Below, piece after piece: positions 8,449-16,918 of a DNA stretch of 64,000 nt (the stretch's first letter is position 1; every line of letters starts with the position of its first letter). The stretch spans positions 62,001 through 126,000 of the forward strand of contig NZ_FNUS01000007.1 in assembly GCF_900108025.1 (NCBI RefSeq). The letters are read 5' to 3'. Source of the DNA: Halpernia humi (GTDB lineage Bacteria > Bacteroidota > Bacteroidia > Flavobacteriales > Weeksellaceae). Position numbers and translations under genes: made by a program. The notes under the pieces are model-generated. The model saw nothing but the letters and a program-made list of their open reading frames with translations, was not told where the DNA came from and searched no databases.

Positions 8449-9153
8449 TTATTTCCTGATTTTAAAATCCCTATAACCAGGGTAAGGTTGCAAATAGCCC
8501 GCATTCCAACTTGTTTGCAAAAGACTTTCAATAAATTCATCTACACGATTGGCGTGCGGATCGTAGGCTTCTTTAATATCAACATCTGCAATATTACCTT
8601 TCACATTCCACCAAAAAGCACTCCAACCACCTCGAAGTCCTTTTATAATTTCATACACAGTTTTCCCAGTGGCACGATCCATTAGTTTAGAAAAAATTTG
8701 GCCTTCAGATGTTGTTAAATTTTTTAATTTCGCTTCATATTCGTCTGCCAATTTATTTTGTCGATCTCGTACGTAGGCTTTTCTTTTCGAAACATCAATG
8801 GTCTTCAGTTCATTTTGAATATCTTGATATTGTTCTAAAGCCGTTAAAAACAAAGGGTAAACGCGGTTTAATTTTTTATTAAGAAAGAAATAATAATTTT
8901 GATCTAATTGATTATTAAAATGCGGTTTTCCTGCCAAGATCAACTCATCCATCACCACCACGGTTTCGCCATTTATATCGTAGATTTTCGCTTTTTGGCT
9001 TTCATCATCAATATATTTGTTTCCAAATTCATCAATTTTAATCATACTTTTGGGGTACTGGCTAAAAGATTTTGCCACAATTGTATCTTGCGCCAAGATT
9101 GAATTTAGGCCACCAAATAGAAAGACGATTGGGAAAAATTTATAAAATTTCAT
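8449..9153 (-). CDS. DUF4294 family exported protein
   Basis: This protein of about 234 residues is recognised as a Bacteroidota DUF4294 member by its N-terminal segment (EFGNKYIDDESQKAKIYD, GETVVVMDELIL) and the conserved end (GLRGGWSAFWWN, YDPHANRVDEFIESLL). It has a signal peptide (GGLNSILAQ). The function is unknown; the family is almost always exported. The start could also be 9165, four codons earlier. It is divergent from the M42 peptidase gene 51 bases away. Confidence 0.82.
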   Translation of the reverse strand: MKFYKFFPIVFLFGGLNSILAQDTIVAKSFSQYPKSMIKIDEFGNKYIDDESQKAKIYDINGETVVVMDELILAGKPHFNNQLDQNYYFFLNKKLNRVYPLFLTALEQYQDIQNELKTIDVSKRKAYVRDRQNKLADEYEAKLKNLTTSEGQIFSKLMDRATGKTVYEIIKGLRGGWSAFWWNVKGNIADVDIKEAYDPHANRVDEFIESLLQTSWNAGYLQPYPGYRDFKIRK

Positions 9154-9204
9154 TACTTTTACCATTATAAAAACAAAACAATTTATCAAATATCATTCCT
9201 TAAA

Positions 9205-10281
9205 ATGAAGTTTAAAAAAGAATCTTTAAAATTTTTAGAAAATTACCTCAATGTGGCTTCTCCAACCGGTTACGAGCACGAAGGACAGAAAATTTGGAAA
9301 AATTATATCAAAAACTATGTAGACAAAGTAGAAGTTGACAATTATGGTACAGTTTACGGCGTCATTAATCCTGAAGCAGAATTTAAAGTCGTGATAGAAG
9401 CGCACGCCGATGAAATTTCTTGGTACGTGAATTATATTACAGATGATGGTTTAATTTACGTCATCAGAAATGGCGGTTCTGATCAATTAATTGCGCCCTC
9501 AAAAATCGTCAATATTCACGGCGAAAAAGGCTTGGTAAAAGGCGTTTTCGGTTGGCCAGCAATACATACAAGAATGGGCGCAGACAAAGAAACCACGCCA
9601 AAAATTGAAAATATTTTCATCGATTGCGGCGCTACAAGCAAAAAGGAAGTTGAAGATTTAGGCATTTTTGTCGGTTGCATGATCACTTATCCCGATACTT
9701 TTTTTGATTTAAACAACCGTTATTTTGTTTGCCGCGCTTTGGATAATAGAATTGGCGGTTTTATGATTGCCGAAGTTGCCCGACTTTTAAAGGAAAATAA
9801 AAAGAAATTACCTTTTGGTTTATACATCGTGAATTCTGTGCAAGAAGAAGTCGGTCTTTACGGCGCAGATATGATTGCAGATTCCATTAAACCAAATATC
9901 GCAATTATTACGGATGTCACGCACGATACCACAACGCCGATGATTGAAAAGAAAAAAGAAGGCGACCAAAAATGTGGCGACGGACCTGTTGTTTTTTTCG
10001 CGCCAACGGTTCACCACAAAATTCGCGAATTGATCGTGGAAACGGCAAAAAATAATAAAATCCCTTACCAAAGAGCCGCTTCAAGTCGCGTGACAGGAAC
10101 TGATACCGATGCTTTTGCACATTCCAACGGCGGCGTTCCAAGTGCGTTGATTTCTTTGCCGTTAAGATATATGCACACAACGGTGGAAATGGTTGCAAAA
10201 GAAGATGTCGGGAATGTGATCAAATTAATTTATGAAACTTTGCTGAAAATTACGCCTGAAATGATTTTGAAATACCATTGA
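9205..10281 (+). CDS. M42 family metallo-aminopeptidase
   Basis: This is a cytosolic di-metal aminopeptidase of the FrvX/PepA-M42 type, which forms large tetrahedral complexes. The 358 residues include the metal site HADEIS, the conserved CRALDNRIGGF, the catalytic glutamates in VQEEVGLYGADM, and a late TGTDTDAFAHSNGG metal motif. The length is normal. The natural peptide substrates are unknown. A repeat element follows 40 bases downstream. Confidence 0.92.
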   Translation: MKFKKESLKFLENYLNVASPTGYEHEGQKIWKNYIKNYVDKVEVDNYGTVYGVINPEAEFKVVIEAHADEISWYVNYITDDGLIYVIRNGGSDQLIAPSKIVNIHGEKGLVKGVFGWPAIHTRMGADKETTPKIENIFIDCGATSKKEVEDLGIFVGCMITYPDTFFDLNNRYFVCRALDNRIGGFMIAEVARLLKENKKKLPFGLYIVNSVQEEVGLYGADMIADSIKPNIAIITDVTHDTTTPMIEKKKEGDQKCGDGPVVFFAPTVHHKIRELIVETAKNNKIPYQRAASSRVTGTDTDAFAHSNGGVPSALISLPLRYMHTTVEMVAKEDVGNVIKLIYETLLKITPEMILKYH

Positions 10282-10320
10282 TTAAAATTTTAAATTATGA
10301 ATTTTAAATTATTTTTTTGG

Positions 10321-10448
10321 GCAGCAATTTCCGCCTTCCGTTCCCAAAACGAGGAACGAGTTTCGATGATTCAAATAAAAAAAAATAAAATATTGAATCA
10401 ATCTTTTTTTCAAATGCAAAAAAAGGATTTCCACTCAAGTCGGGCTGC
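10321..10448. repeat. GC-rich palindromic repeat, copy C
   Basis: This 128-base copy carries the same arms as copies A and B but in reverse orientation (TTTCCGCCTTCCGTTCC on the left, CACTCAAGTCGGG on the right). Its terminal stem is GCAGC/GCTGC instead of GCGCC/GGCGC. The middle differs and forms its own hairpins (CGTTCC/GGAACG, and TGATTCAA at 10367 with TTGAATCA at 10393). Confidence 0.82.
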
Positions 10449-10484
10449 GTAAGATTCATGTTTTAAATTAAATAAAAATAAGCA

Positions 10485-11066
10485 ATGAGAAGATTACTTT
10501 TAATTTTAATCGGTTCAATACTTTTTACTAGTTGTACTGATAAAAAAACTGAACAAAATATTGAATTAAATAGAATAATGAATGGAGTTTTAAAATATGA
10601 AAGTAAAAGAAAAAAATTAGATAGTAATTACAAATTTTTAGTTAGTTCTGAACTTGACAAATTAAAAATTTATATTCCAAGTCAGAAAGAAATATTAGGA
10701 GAAGAACCAGGACCACCACCATTTTTTAACAGAAATATTATTAGATTATTAGACTTAAATAAAGATAATAGCGAAAACAGAAAATCTGATTCATTAAATT
10801 TATTAATACAGAATAATTATGTTTTTGATTCAATTCAATTAGAAAAGTCAATAAATAAAAATATAATTGTTGCCAATAAAAACGAAATAGATAAACGTAA
10901 AAATTTATATATTTTTTCAAATCCTGTTTTTTACAATGATAAGTTCACATATATAGAAACTAACTTCTATGATTCTTCTTTTGGAATTGGTTTTGGATAT
11001 ATTCTTGAAAAGCAAAAAAATGGCAATTGGAAAGTAATAAAGATCGAAAACACATTTATTACATAA
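10485..11066 (+). CDS. Hypothetical lipoprotein
   Basis: I do not recognise this protein. The 193 residues start with a lipoprotein signal ending in FTSC, so it is probably membrane-anchored outside the cytoplasm. The rest is Lys/Asn-rich with no domain I can name; the final 60 residues look like a beta-rich fold (FGIGFGYILEKQKNGNWKVIKIENTF). The gene is very AT-rich compared with rpe and lies between repeat copy C and rpe, which suggests a lineage-specific insertion. Confidence 0.7.
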   Translation: MRRLLLILIGSILFTSCTDKKTEQNIELNRIMNGVLKYESKRKKLDSNYKFLVSSELDKLKIYIPSQKEILGEEPGPPPFFNRNIIRLLDLNKDNSENRKSDSLNLLIQNNYVFDSIQLEKSINKNIIVANKNEIDKRKNLYIFSNPVFYNDKFTYIETNFYDSSFGIGFGYILEKQKNGNWKVIKIENTFIT

Positions 11067-11148
11067 CAAGAAATTCAAAATTTAAAATGACACAGATTGT
11101 AAACAAATTCTTAAATTTTGGTTCTTGAAATTTAAAATCAAACAAATC

Positions 11149-11799
11149 ATGAAAACAAAACTAATCTCACCTTCCCTACTTTCCGCAGATTTTGGAAATC
11201 TGGAACGCGATATAAATATGCTAAATGATTCCCAATCCGACTGGCTTCACGTCGATGTGATGGACGGAAGATTTGTCCCAAATATCTCTTTCGGATTTCC
11301 AGTGATGAAAACCGTGCAAGAACATTCCAAAAAATTTGTAGATGTTCATTTGATGATTGTAGAGCCAGAAAAATATGTGGAAGAATTCATCTATCTGGGC
11401 GCAGATTTGGTTTCCGTGCATTATGAAGCGTGCACACATTTGAATAGAACAATAGATTTAATTCAAAAAAAAGGCGCAAAAGCAGGTGTCGTTTTAAATC
11501 CTGCAACGCCAGTTTTGATGTTAGAAGATATTATAGAAATGGTAGATTTGGTTTTATTAATGAGCGTTAATCCTGGTTTTGGCGGACAAAAATTTATTAA
11601 AAATACCTATAAAAAAATCGCGGAAACGAAGGATTTAATTTTAACAAACAATTCCCGCGCTTTAATAGAAGTGGATGGCGGCGTAAATCTTGAAAATGCC
11701 TCAAAACTATTTGAAGCAGGCGCAGATGTTTTAGTCGCCGGAAATGCCGTTTTTTCCGCCGAAGATCCAGCAAAAATGATTGAACTTTTAAAAATTTAA
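11149..11799 (+). CDS. rpe: Ribulose-phosphate 3-epimerase
   Basis: This enzyme interconverts ribulose-5-phosphate and xylulose-5-phosphate in the pentose phosphate pathway. The 216-residue TIM barrel has the expected SPSLLSADF, HVDVMDGRFVPN, VHLM, MSVNPGFGGQ and VDGGV motifs. The ATG at 11149 fits the family; an upstream TTG adds eight unlikely residues. Its stop codon overlaps the start of the next gene (TAATG). A diverged copy of its last 170 bases lies about 500 bases downstream, so the end of the gene has been involved in recombination. Confidence 0.95.
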   Translation: MKTKLISPSLLSADFGNLERDINMLNDSQSDWLHVDVMDGRFVPNISFGFPVMKTVQEHSKKFVDVHLMIVEPEKYVEEFIYLGADLVSVHYEACTHLNRTIDLIQKKGAKAGVVLNPATPVLMLEDIIEMVDLVLLMSVNPGFGGQKFIKNTYKKIAETKDLILTNNSRALIEVDGGVNLENASKLFEAGADVLVAGNAVFSAEDPAKMIELLKI

Positions 11800-12302
11800 T
11801 GAGAAAATTAGAATATAAAAATCCAATAAATTGGGCAATTGCAATTATATTTCCAATTCCTCTTCTTATTTTTTCGATAGTTGTAATTACACTTTTATTA
11901 TCCATAATTATTGATAAAGATATTTTTTCAAAAACTAATTATTTCGAATTTTTAGTAGTTTTTTTAGCATTTGTTGTTTTTATACTTTGGATGTGGCTTT
12001 GGAACACTTTTGGAAAAACAATATTAATTTTTAATTCTGAAGAAGTTGAAGTAAAAAAGAAATTCAATATTTTTTATAAAAAGAAAAAATATCAGAAAAA
12101 ATCAATAAATAAAATCTTAATTCGAGATCGAAATATTGAAAAAAAACAATATTACATTCGAATCAATGGTCTATTTAGTGATGAAAATCAATGTATTGCT
12201 TTAAAGATGAATGATGGAAAAATAATCAAAATTATTGATTGGCTAAACAATTCTACGGCAGAAAATTTCAAAAAAGAATTGCAAAAATATTTAGAAGAAT
12301 AA
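11799..12302 (+). CDS. Hypothetical membrane protein between two rpe 3' ends
   Basis: I do not recognise this 167-residue protein. Residues about 10-35 and 48-70 are strongly hydrophobic helices, and the rest is a Lys-rich, probably cytosolic tail with alternating strands, a little like small PH-type membrane proteins. Its ATG overlaps the rpe stop by one base, so it would be translationally coupled. The flanking rpe fragment and the very AT-rich composition suggest that it was inserted here by recombination. Confidence 0.7.
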   Translation: MRKLEYKNPINWAIAIIFPIPLLIFSIVVITLLLSIIIDKDIFSKTNYFEFLVVFLAFVVFILWMWLWNTFGKTILIFNSEEVEVKKKFNIFYKKKKYQKKSINKILIRDRNIEKKQYYIRINGLFSDENQCIALKMNDGKIIKIIDWLNNSTAENFKKELQKYLEE

Positions 12303-12314
12303 AACTTCTAAACA

Positions 12315-12484
12315 AAAGATTTAATTCTCAGTAATAATTCCACCGCTTTAATAGAAGTTGATGGTGGCGTAAATCTTGAAAATGCCTCAAAACTTTCGAA
12401 GCCGGCGCAGATGTTTTAGTCGCCGGAAATGCAGTTTTTTCGGCGGAAGATCCAGCAAAAATGATTGAACTTTTGAAAATTTAA
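12315..12484 (+). pseudogene. Duplicated 3' end of rpe (remnant)
   Basis: This stretch copies the final 57 codons of rpe at about 90% identity by eye, ending at the same stop codon. One base is missing (compare CTATTTGAAG in rpe with CTTTCGAAG here), so the frame is broken. Most substitutions are synonymous (GTG/GTT, GCC/GCA, TCC/TCG, TTA/TTG), as expected if it diverged as part of a working gene before being left here. It is followed by a terminator that may once have served rpe. Confidence 0.88.
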
Positions 12485-12520
12485 GTATTAGTTTTTAGTT
12501 TTATTTAAATTACAAAAAAT

Positions 12521-12549
12521 AAACCTCAAAATATTGCGTTTTGAGGTTT
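12521..12549 (+). terminator. Terminator after the rpe remnant
   Basis: The stem AAACCTCAAAA/TTTTGAGGTTT with a seven-base loop is followed by TT. It may be the original rpe terminator. From here to the gapN stop at 12638 I see only AT-rich spacer. Confidence 0.7.
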
Positions 12550-12637
12550 TACATTTAAAATAATACTTCAGAATATTTTAGATTGAATAATTGTTGACGA
12601 TATGTCTTTTATCTTTTTTCTATTTTCATTAACCTAT

Positions 12638-14260
12638 TTAAAATATAAATTTTGTTGAGAGAAAACTCGATTCTTCATCCGTAACAATTTTATTGATTAT
12701 CGCTTTATTTTCTTTATTTTCTTTTGTTGCAACAACGGTTCTGATTGAAAAAGAACGCAATGCATCATAAACAGAAAGTGTTCCTTCCGCCGAATCTTTT
12801 CTGCCCGTAAACGGAAATGTATCTGGACCTCTTTGGCATTGCACATTGATATTTACACGCGAAACTTGGTTGACCAAACCATCAATTAAATGCGAAATTT
12901 CTTTAGTATCTGTACCAAAAATACTTACTTGTTGTCCGTAGTTTGAGGTAATCATATAATCAATTGGCTCTTGCAAATCTGTAAAAGAAACAATCGGAAC
13001 CAAAGGGCCAAATTGCTCTTCTCTAAATAATTTCATTCCGTCTTTCACAGGATAAATGACGGCCGGAAAAAACAAACTTCCATTTTGTACACCGCCATTT
13101 TTATTAATAATATGGCCACCTTTTGCTTCTGCATCAGAAATGCAATCATTCAAATATTTGAATTTGTCCGCTTCTGGCAAAGGTGTGATTTGCACTTTTT
13201 CATCCCACGGCATTCCAAATTTTAAAGCATCTACTTTTTCACAAAATTTCTTTAAAAATTCTTCCTTTATATTTTCATGAACATATAAAATTTTCAACGC
13301 CGTGCAACGCTGTCCATTAAAAGACAAACTTCCTAAAACGCACTCATCAACAGCGTTTTCTAAATTAGCGTTTTCTAAAACAATCGCTGGATTTTTCGCA
13401 TCTAAACCTAAAATTGCCCGCAAACGATTTACTTTCGGGTGTGCTTTTTTTATGTCAGATGCTACTTTTGATGATCCAATTAATGTTAAAACATTAATTT
13501 TCCCAGTATTCATCAAAGGTTGGATGATTTCGCTGCCTTTTCCGTATAAATAATTGACTACGCCTTTCGGAAAACTTTTTTGGATGGCTTTTGATAAGGA
13601 ATAATGCAACAAACAGCCGTGTTTTGGCGGTTTAAATAAAACAACATTTCCCATTATTAAAGCGGGAATTAGCAAAGTATAAGTTTCATTTAAAGGATAA
13701 TTATATGGGCCGATACACAAAGTTACGCCCAAAGGTGAGCGCCGAACTTGCCCAATTACGCCTTCTTCAATGGTAAAAGATGCAGATTTTCGTTCTAATT
13801 TTTTTAAAGATTCAATAGTGTCGTAAATGTATTTTATGGTTCTATCAAATTCTTTTTCAGAATCTTTTTCAGATTTCCCAATTTCCCACATTAATAAATT
13901 GACCACTTCCGTTCTCAAATTTATCATTTCGCCTACAAATTTTTCCACGTGAAAAATTCTTTTTTCTACAGACATCATTGGCCATTCACCAAAACCATTA
14001 TCATAGGCTTTTTCGGAACTTTCTAAACATTCAAATGCTTCTGGCAAACCTGTTTTAGGAATTTCGCCAAGAGAAATACGTTCTAAACCGTCGGTAGAAT
14101 TTGGTTTACAAATTGCGGAATCAATTTCTTTAAATGGCCCATTCCAAGCTTTAAATTCTCCGTCAACTAAATATTCTTGTTGATTAATATGTGGAATTTT
14201 CATCGAATCGACTGATGAAAAAGTATCAAATAATTGATTTTTAGTAATTGGGTTTTGCAT
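12638..14260 (-). CDS. gapN: NADP-dependent glyceraldehyde-3-phosphate dehydrogenase, non-phosphorylating
   Basis: This aldehyde dehydrogenase would oxidise glyceraldehyde-3-phosphate to 3-phosphoglycerate, giving NADPH and bypassing the ATP step of glycolysis. The 540 residues have the catalytic Cys 319 in SFNGQRCTA, the cofactor motif IGSSKVASDI, and IGPYNYPLNETY. It has an N-terminal extension of about 30 residues compared with streptococcal GapN. The substrate is assigned by resemblance to the GapN branch; another aldehyde is possible. The ATG at 14260 is preferred to the TTG at 14275. Confidence 0.82.
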   Translation of the reverse strand: MQNPITKNQLFDTFSSVDSMKIPHINQQEYLVDGEFKAWNGPFKEIDSAICKPNSTDGLERISLGEIPKTGLPEAFECLESSEKAYDNGFGEWPMMSVEKRIFHVEKFVGEMINLRTEVVNLLMWEIGKSEKDSEKEFDRTIKYIYDTIESLKKLERKSASFTIEEGVIGQVRRSPLGVTLCIGPYNYPLNETYTLLIPALIMGNVVLFKPPKHGCLLHYSLSKAIQKSFPKGVVNYLYGKGSEIIQPLMNTGKINVLTLIGSSKVASDIKKAHPKVNRLRAILGLDAKNPAIVLENANLENAVDECVLGSLSFNGQRCTALKILYVHENIKEEFLKKFCEKVDALKFGMPWDEKVQITPLPEADKFKYLNDCISDAEAKGGHIINKNGGVQNGSLFFPAVIYPVKDGMKLFREEQFGPLVPIVSFTDLQEPIDYMITSNYGQQVSIFGTDTKEISHLIDGLVNQVSRVNINVQCQRGPDTFPFTGRKDSAEGTLSVYDALRSFSIRTVVATKENKENKAIINKIVTDEESSFLSTKFIF

Positions 14261-14363
14261 AGTTTTTAAATTCAAAGAATGAAATTACAATTTTGAATTT
14301 AAATAAAAGAAAACTAATCGAAAATATTATTTAAAACTTTAAAAAAAACTAATGTGCAAAATA

Positions 14364-14395
14364 AAACCGCTTCAAAATTTAATTTGAAGCGGTTT
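14364..14395 (-). terminator. Terminator after ndk
   Basis: A perfect 13-base stem (AAACCGCTTCAAA/TTTGAAGCGGTTT) with a six-base loop is followed by TT-rich sequence on the minus strand, 21 bases after the ndk stop codon. Confidence 0.85.
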
Positions 14396-14415
14396 AATAT
14401 TTTATTTAAAAAAAA

Positions 14416-14835
14416 TTAAAAAATTTCTTTCCCAGCAAAATGAAATGCTGCTTCTATAAGTGCATTTTCATCAGAATCTGAACCGTGAACTGCATTTTCG
14501 CCGATTGATCTTGCAAACATTTTTCTAATTGTTCCTTCTGCTGCTTCCGCAGGATTTGTTGCGCCAATCAAAGTTCTAAAACTTTCTACCGCATTTTCAC
14601 CTTCTAAAACTGCCGCTACGATTGGGCCAGAAGACATAAATTCTACCAATTCGCCGTAGAAAGGTCTTTCTGCGTGAACTTCATAAAATTTTTGCGCATC
14701 TGCAACCGTAAGTTGTGTTAATTTTAAAGCTTTAAATTTAAAACCAGCCTCTGCGATTTTTCCTAGAATTGCACCAATGTGGCCGTCTGCAACTGCATCT
14801 GGCTTAATCATCGTGAACGTAATTTTTCCTGACAT
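14416..14835 (-). CDS. ndk: Nucleoside diphosphate kinase
   Basis: This enzyme transfers the gamma phosphate from ATP to other nucleoside diphosphates through a phospho-histidine. The 139 residues are normal. [10 protein letters not shown] at the start and [12 protein letters not shown] with the active-site His are diagnostic. It is a single gene with a TACTTTTG promoter box 22 bases upstream and a strong terminator. Confidence 0.97.
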   Translation of the reverse strand: MSGKITFTMIKPDAVADGHIGAILGKIAEAGFKFKALKLTQLTVADAQKFYEVHAERPFYGELVEFMSSGPIVAAVLEGENAVESFRTLIGATNPAEAAEGTIRKMFARSIGENAVHGSDSDENALIEAAFHFAGKEIF

Positions 14836-14856
14836 TTTATCTATTTTAATTTAGCG

Positions 14857-14864
14857 CAAAAGTA
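14857..14864 (-). promoter_or_regulatory. ndk promoter -7 box
   Basis: TACTTTTG on the minus strand matches TAnnTTTG, 22 bases before the ndk start codon. A -33 TTG is not evident. Confidence 0.6.
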
Positions 14865-14896
14865 CTGAATTATTACAGAAAATGAAAACTATCTTT

Positions 14897-15003
14897 AATT
14901 TATAATTTATGGCACAAGATTTGAAATAACCTCAACGATTCTCATGTTTAATTGAGTTTTCATGGTTATTAGTTTTTACCCCAATTTCGGTTGGGGTTTT
15001 TTG
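14897..15003 (+). ncRNA. Possible small structured RNA ending in a terminator (candidate)
   Basis: On the plus strand AATAACC (14925-14931) pairs with GGTTATT (14964-14970), and TCAA with TTGA inside it. A strong terminator follows: ACCCCAA/TTGGGGT at 14978-14997 and a T run. No plus-strand gene precedes it, so it would end a short transcript of its own. On the minus strand the same DNA encodes an 18-residue open frame (14963 down to 14907, MKTQLN to SNLVP). No promoter is clear, so this is a candidate only. The whole gap 14836-15138 has no other gene. Confidence 0.35.
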
Positions 15004-15020
15004 TTTTTAAAATTAAAATA

Positions 15021-15059
15021 AATAATCCACGAAAAAAATTAATTTTTCCGTGGATTATT
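15021..15059. terminator. Hairpin terminator downstream of the phosphorylase gene
   Basis: An 11-base perfect stem (AATAATCCACG/CGTGGATTATT) encloses an A/T loop and is flanked by T-rich sequence on either strand. It most likely ends the minus-strand phosphorylase transcript. Confidence 0.7.
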
Positions 15060-15138
15060 TTAATCTCGCTTTTTATCTTTCTGAACGCGCTAAAAAAAGC
15101 ATTGTAAAAAAATGCTTCAAGCACTTTGAAAAAATTTG

Positions 15139-16800
15139 CTACGAAGTTTTATAAATCTGCTCGTAGTATTCTGTTGCCATTCTATCACTGTTAAATTTAT
15201 CTTTCACATCTTCCATTGATAATTTTACAACGTCACGCCATTTTTTGGGTTGATCGTAATACATTGGGAGAATTTCATTTTCCAGCATATCGTAAAGGTT
15301 ATTCAGATCAAATTCATCTTGGTCGTAAACACTCAAATTATTGTAGTCTGCTTGCGGAACCACGAAAGAATTTTTACCACTTTTTGCAAATTCAGGAATC
15401 CAACCATCATCGGTAGAAAAATTAACAGAACCGTTCATCGCAGCGGTCATACCAGATGTTCCAGACGCTTCTCTTGGAACTCTTGGATTATTTAACCAAA
15501 GATCTGACCCCTGTTTTAAGCTTTTGCTTAAGGCTAATTCATAACCAGTTAAAACAGCCATATTCTTGTAATTTTTACTTTGTTCTACTAAAGAATTAAA
15601 AGTTGAAATTGAAGAATAATCCATTGGATAAGGTTTTCCGGCCCAAATAATTTGCACTGGATATTTAGGGTTATTTAATAGTTTTTCAAATCGTGCTTTG
15701 TCGTGCAACAATAAGTCTGCTCTTTTATAACCAGCAAAACGGCGCGCCCAAACAATGGTGAAAACGTCCGCATCAAATAAATTTCCTGTTTGATCTGCTA
15801 CTATTTTAAACATTCTCTTTTTTAAATGTTTTTTGCGATGATCGAAGCCTTTGTTGTCTTTGTCTTCTTTAAATTTATAAAGTGGGTGATCTGCCCAATA
15901 TTTATATTCTTGTGCATTTGTGATGGCTTTTATCTCACAAATATTAGGATATTTATTCCACATTTCTCGGGAAACTTCGCCGTGCAATTGGGAAACTGCA
16001 TTAGAAATCCGCGCCATTCTCAAGGCACAAAGTGAATGGTTGAATCGGTCATCTGCAACACCTTCTATCGCCTTAACTTCACTAATTTTTAAACCAGAAA
16101 AATAAGACATATCATAGCAAAGATGCAGATTGTGTTTTTCATTTCCTGCTTCTTCTGGTGTGTGTGTGGTAAAGACCAATTTTTCCTTTACTTTCTCTTT
16201 GTCGCCGTTGTATTTATTTAATAAATAAAAGGCAGCTGGTAATCCGTGGGCTTCGTTAAGATGATAAACTTCTCTTTCGAAATTCATTTCATCTAAAAGT
16301 TTTGCACCACCTTTTCCGAGCAAAATCATTTGCGCGATTTTTGTGGACTCGTTGGCATCATATAAACGATGGCAAATAGTTTTAGAAATATGATCGTTTT
16401 CTGGTAAATCCGTACTCAAAAAAAACATCGGTGCTGTGTTGAAAGTATCTGGGTTCAGATAGTATGCTTTTACCCAAACTGGAGCACTGTGAATTTCGAT
16501 CTGAAATTTTATGCCTGTGTCTTCTAAAAAACTATACAATTTGCGTGTCCAAGTTGGTAGTAAAGTTTGGTCTTGGTTTCTGGCTTGGTCATAATAACCA
16601 TATTTCCACAAAATCCCAATTCCTACTAAATCTTGCTTCAAGTTAAAAGCACTTCTCATGTGAGAACCAGCCAAAAATCCGAGACCGCCAGAATATATTT
16701 TTAAAGCCTGATCGATGGCAAATTCCATAGAAAAATAGGCTACTTTTTCAGAAAATTGTTTGTTGATGCTGTATGGCATCTCATAATTTTTAAAGTCCAT
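15139..16800 (-). CDS. Alpha-glucan family phosphorylase homologue (GT35)
   Basis: This cytosolic enzyme belongs to the short glycogen-phosphorylase-like family (553 residues), which would release glucose-1-phosphate from alpha-1,4-glucans. Family motifs are HLNEAHG (about 180), FTTHTPEEAGNE (210), RRFAGYKRADL (353) and EASGTSGMTAAMNG (444-457). In the last motif the residue that normally carries PLP is Lys (GTSGMKAA in TmAgpA-like members) but here it is Thr 452. I recall the same form in other Bacteroidota homologues, so catalysis by PLP is uncertain. A TATCTTTG box precedes it. Confidence 0.8.
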   Translation of the reverse strand: MDFKNYEMPYSINKQFSEKVAYFSMEFAIDQALKIYSGGLGFLAGSHMRSAFNLKQDLVGIGILWKYGYYDQARNQDQTLLPTWTRKLYSFLEDTGIKFQIEIHSAPVWVKAYYLNPDTFNTAPMFFLSTDLPENDHISKTICHRLYDANESTKIAQMILLGKGGAKLLDEMNFEREVYHLNEAHGLPAAFYLLNKYNGDKEKVKEKLVFTTHTPEEAGNEKHNLHLCYDMSYFSGLKISEVKAIEGVADDRFNHSLCALRMARISNAVSQLHGEVSREMWNKYPNICEIKAITNAQEYKYWADHPLYKFKEDKDNKGFDHRKKHLKKRMFKIVADQTGNLFDADVFTIVWARRFAGYKRADLLLHDKARFEKLLNNPKYPVQIIWAGKPYPMDYSSISTFNSLVEQSKNYKNMAVLTGYELALSKSLKQGSDLWLNNPRVPREASGTSGMTAAMNGSVNFSTDDGWIPEFAKSGKNSFVVPQADYNNLSVYDQDEFDLNNLYDMLENEILPMYYDQPKKWRDVVKLSMEDVKDKFNSDRMATEYYEQIYKTS

Positions 16801-16828
16801 ATTTTAGTGTTAGTTTATTTTATGTCAG

Positions 16829-16836
16829 CAAAGATA
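16829..16836 (-). promoter_or_regulatory. Phosphorylase gene promoter -7 box
   Basis: TATCTTTG on the minus strand matches TAnnTTTG, 29 bases before the start codon. Confidence 0.55.
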
Positions 16837-16918
16837 ATATTTTAATTTTTCCTTAAAAAACAGCCGAAAAAAAAGTTCAACATAATATTGAACTTTAATA
16901 CTTTAAAATAAAATTACA

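Noticed and set aside
12303-12484. Independent small gene after the hypothetical membrane protein
   Set aside because: The sequence is a frameshifted copy of the rpe end with no start codon of its own.
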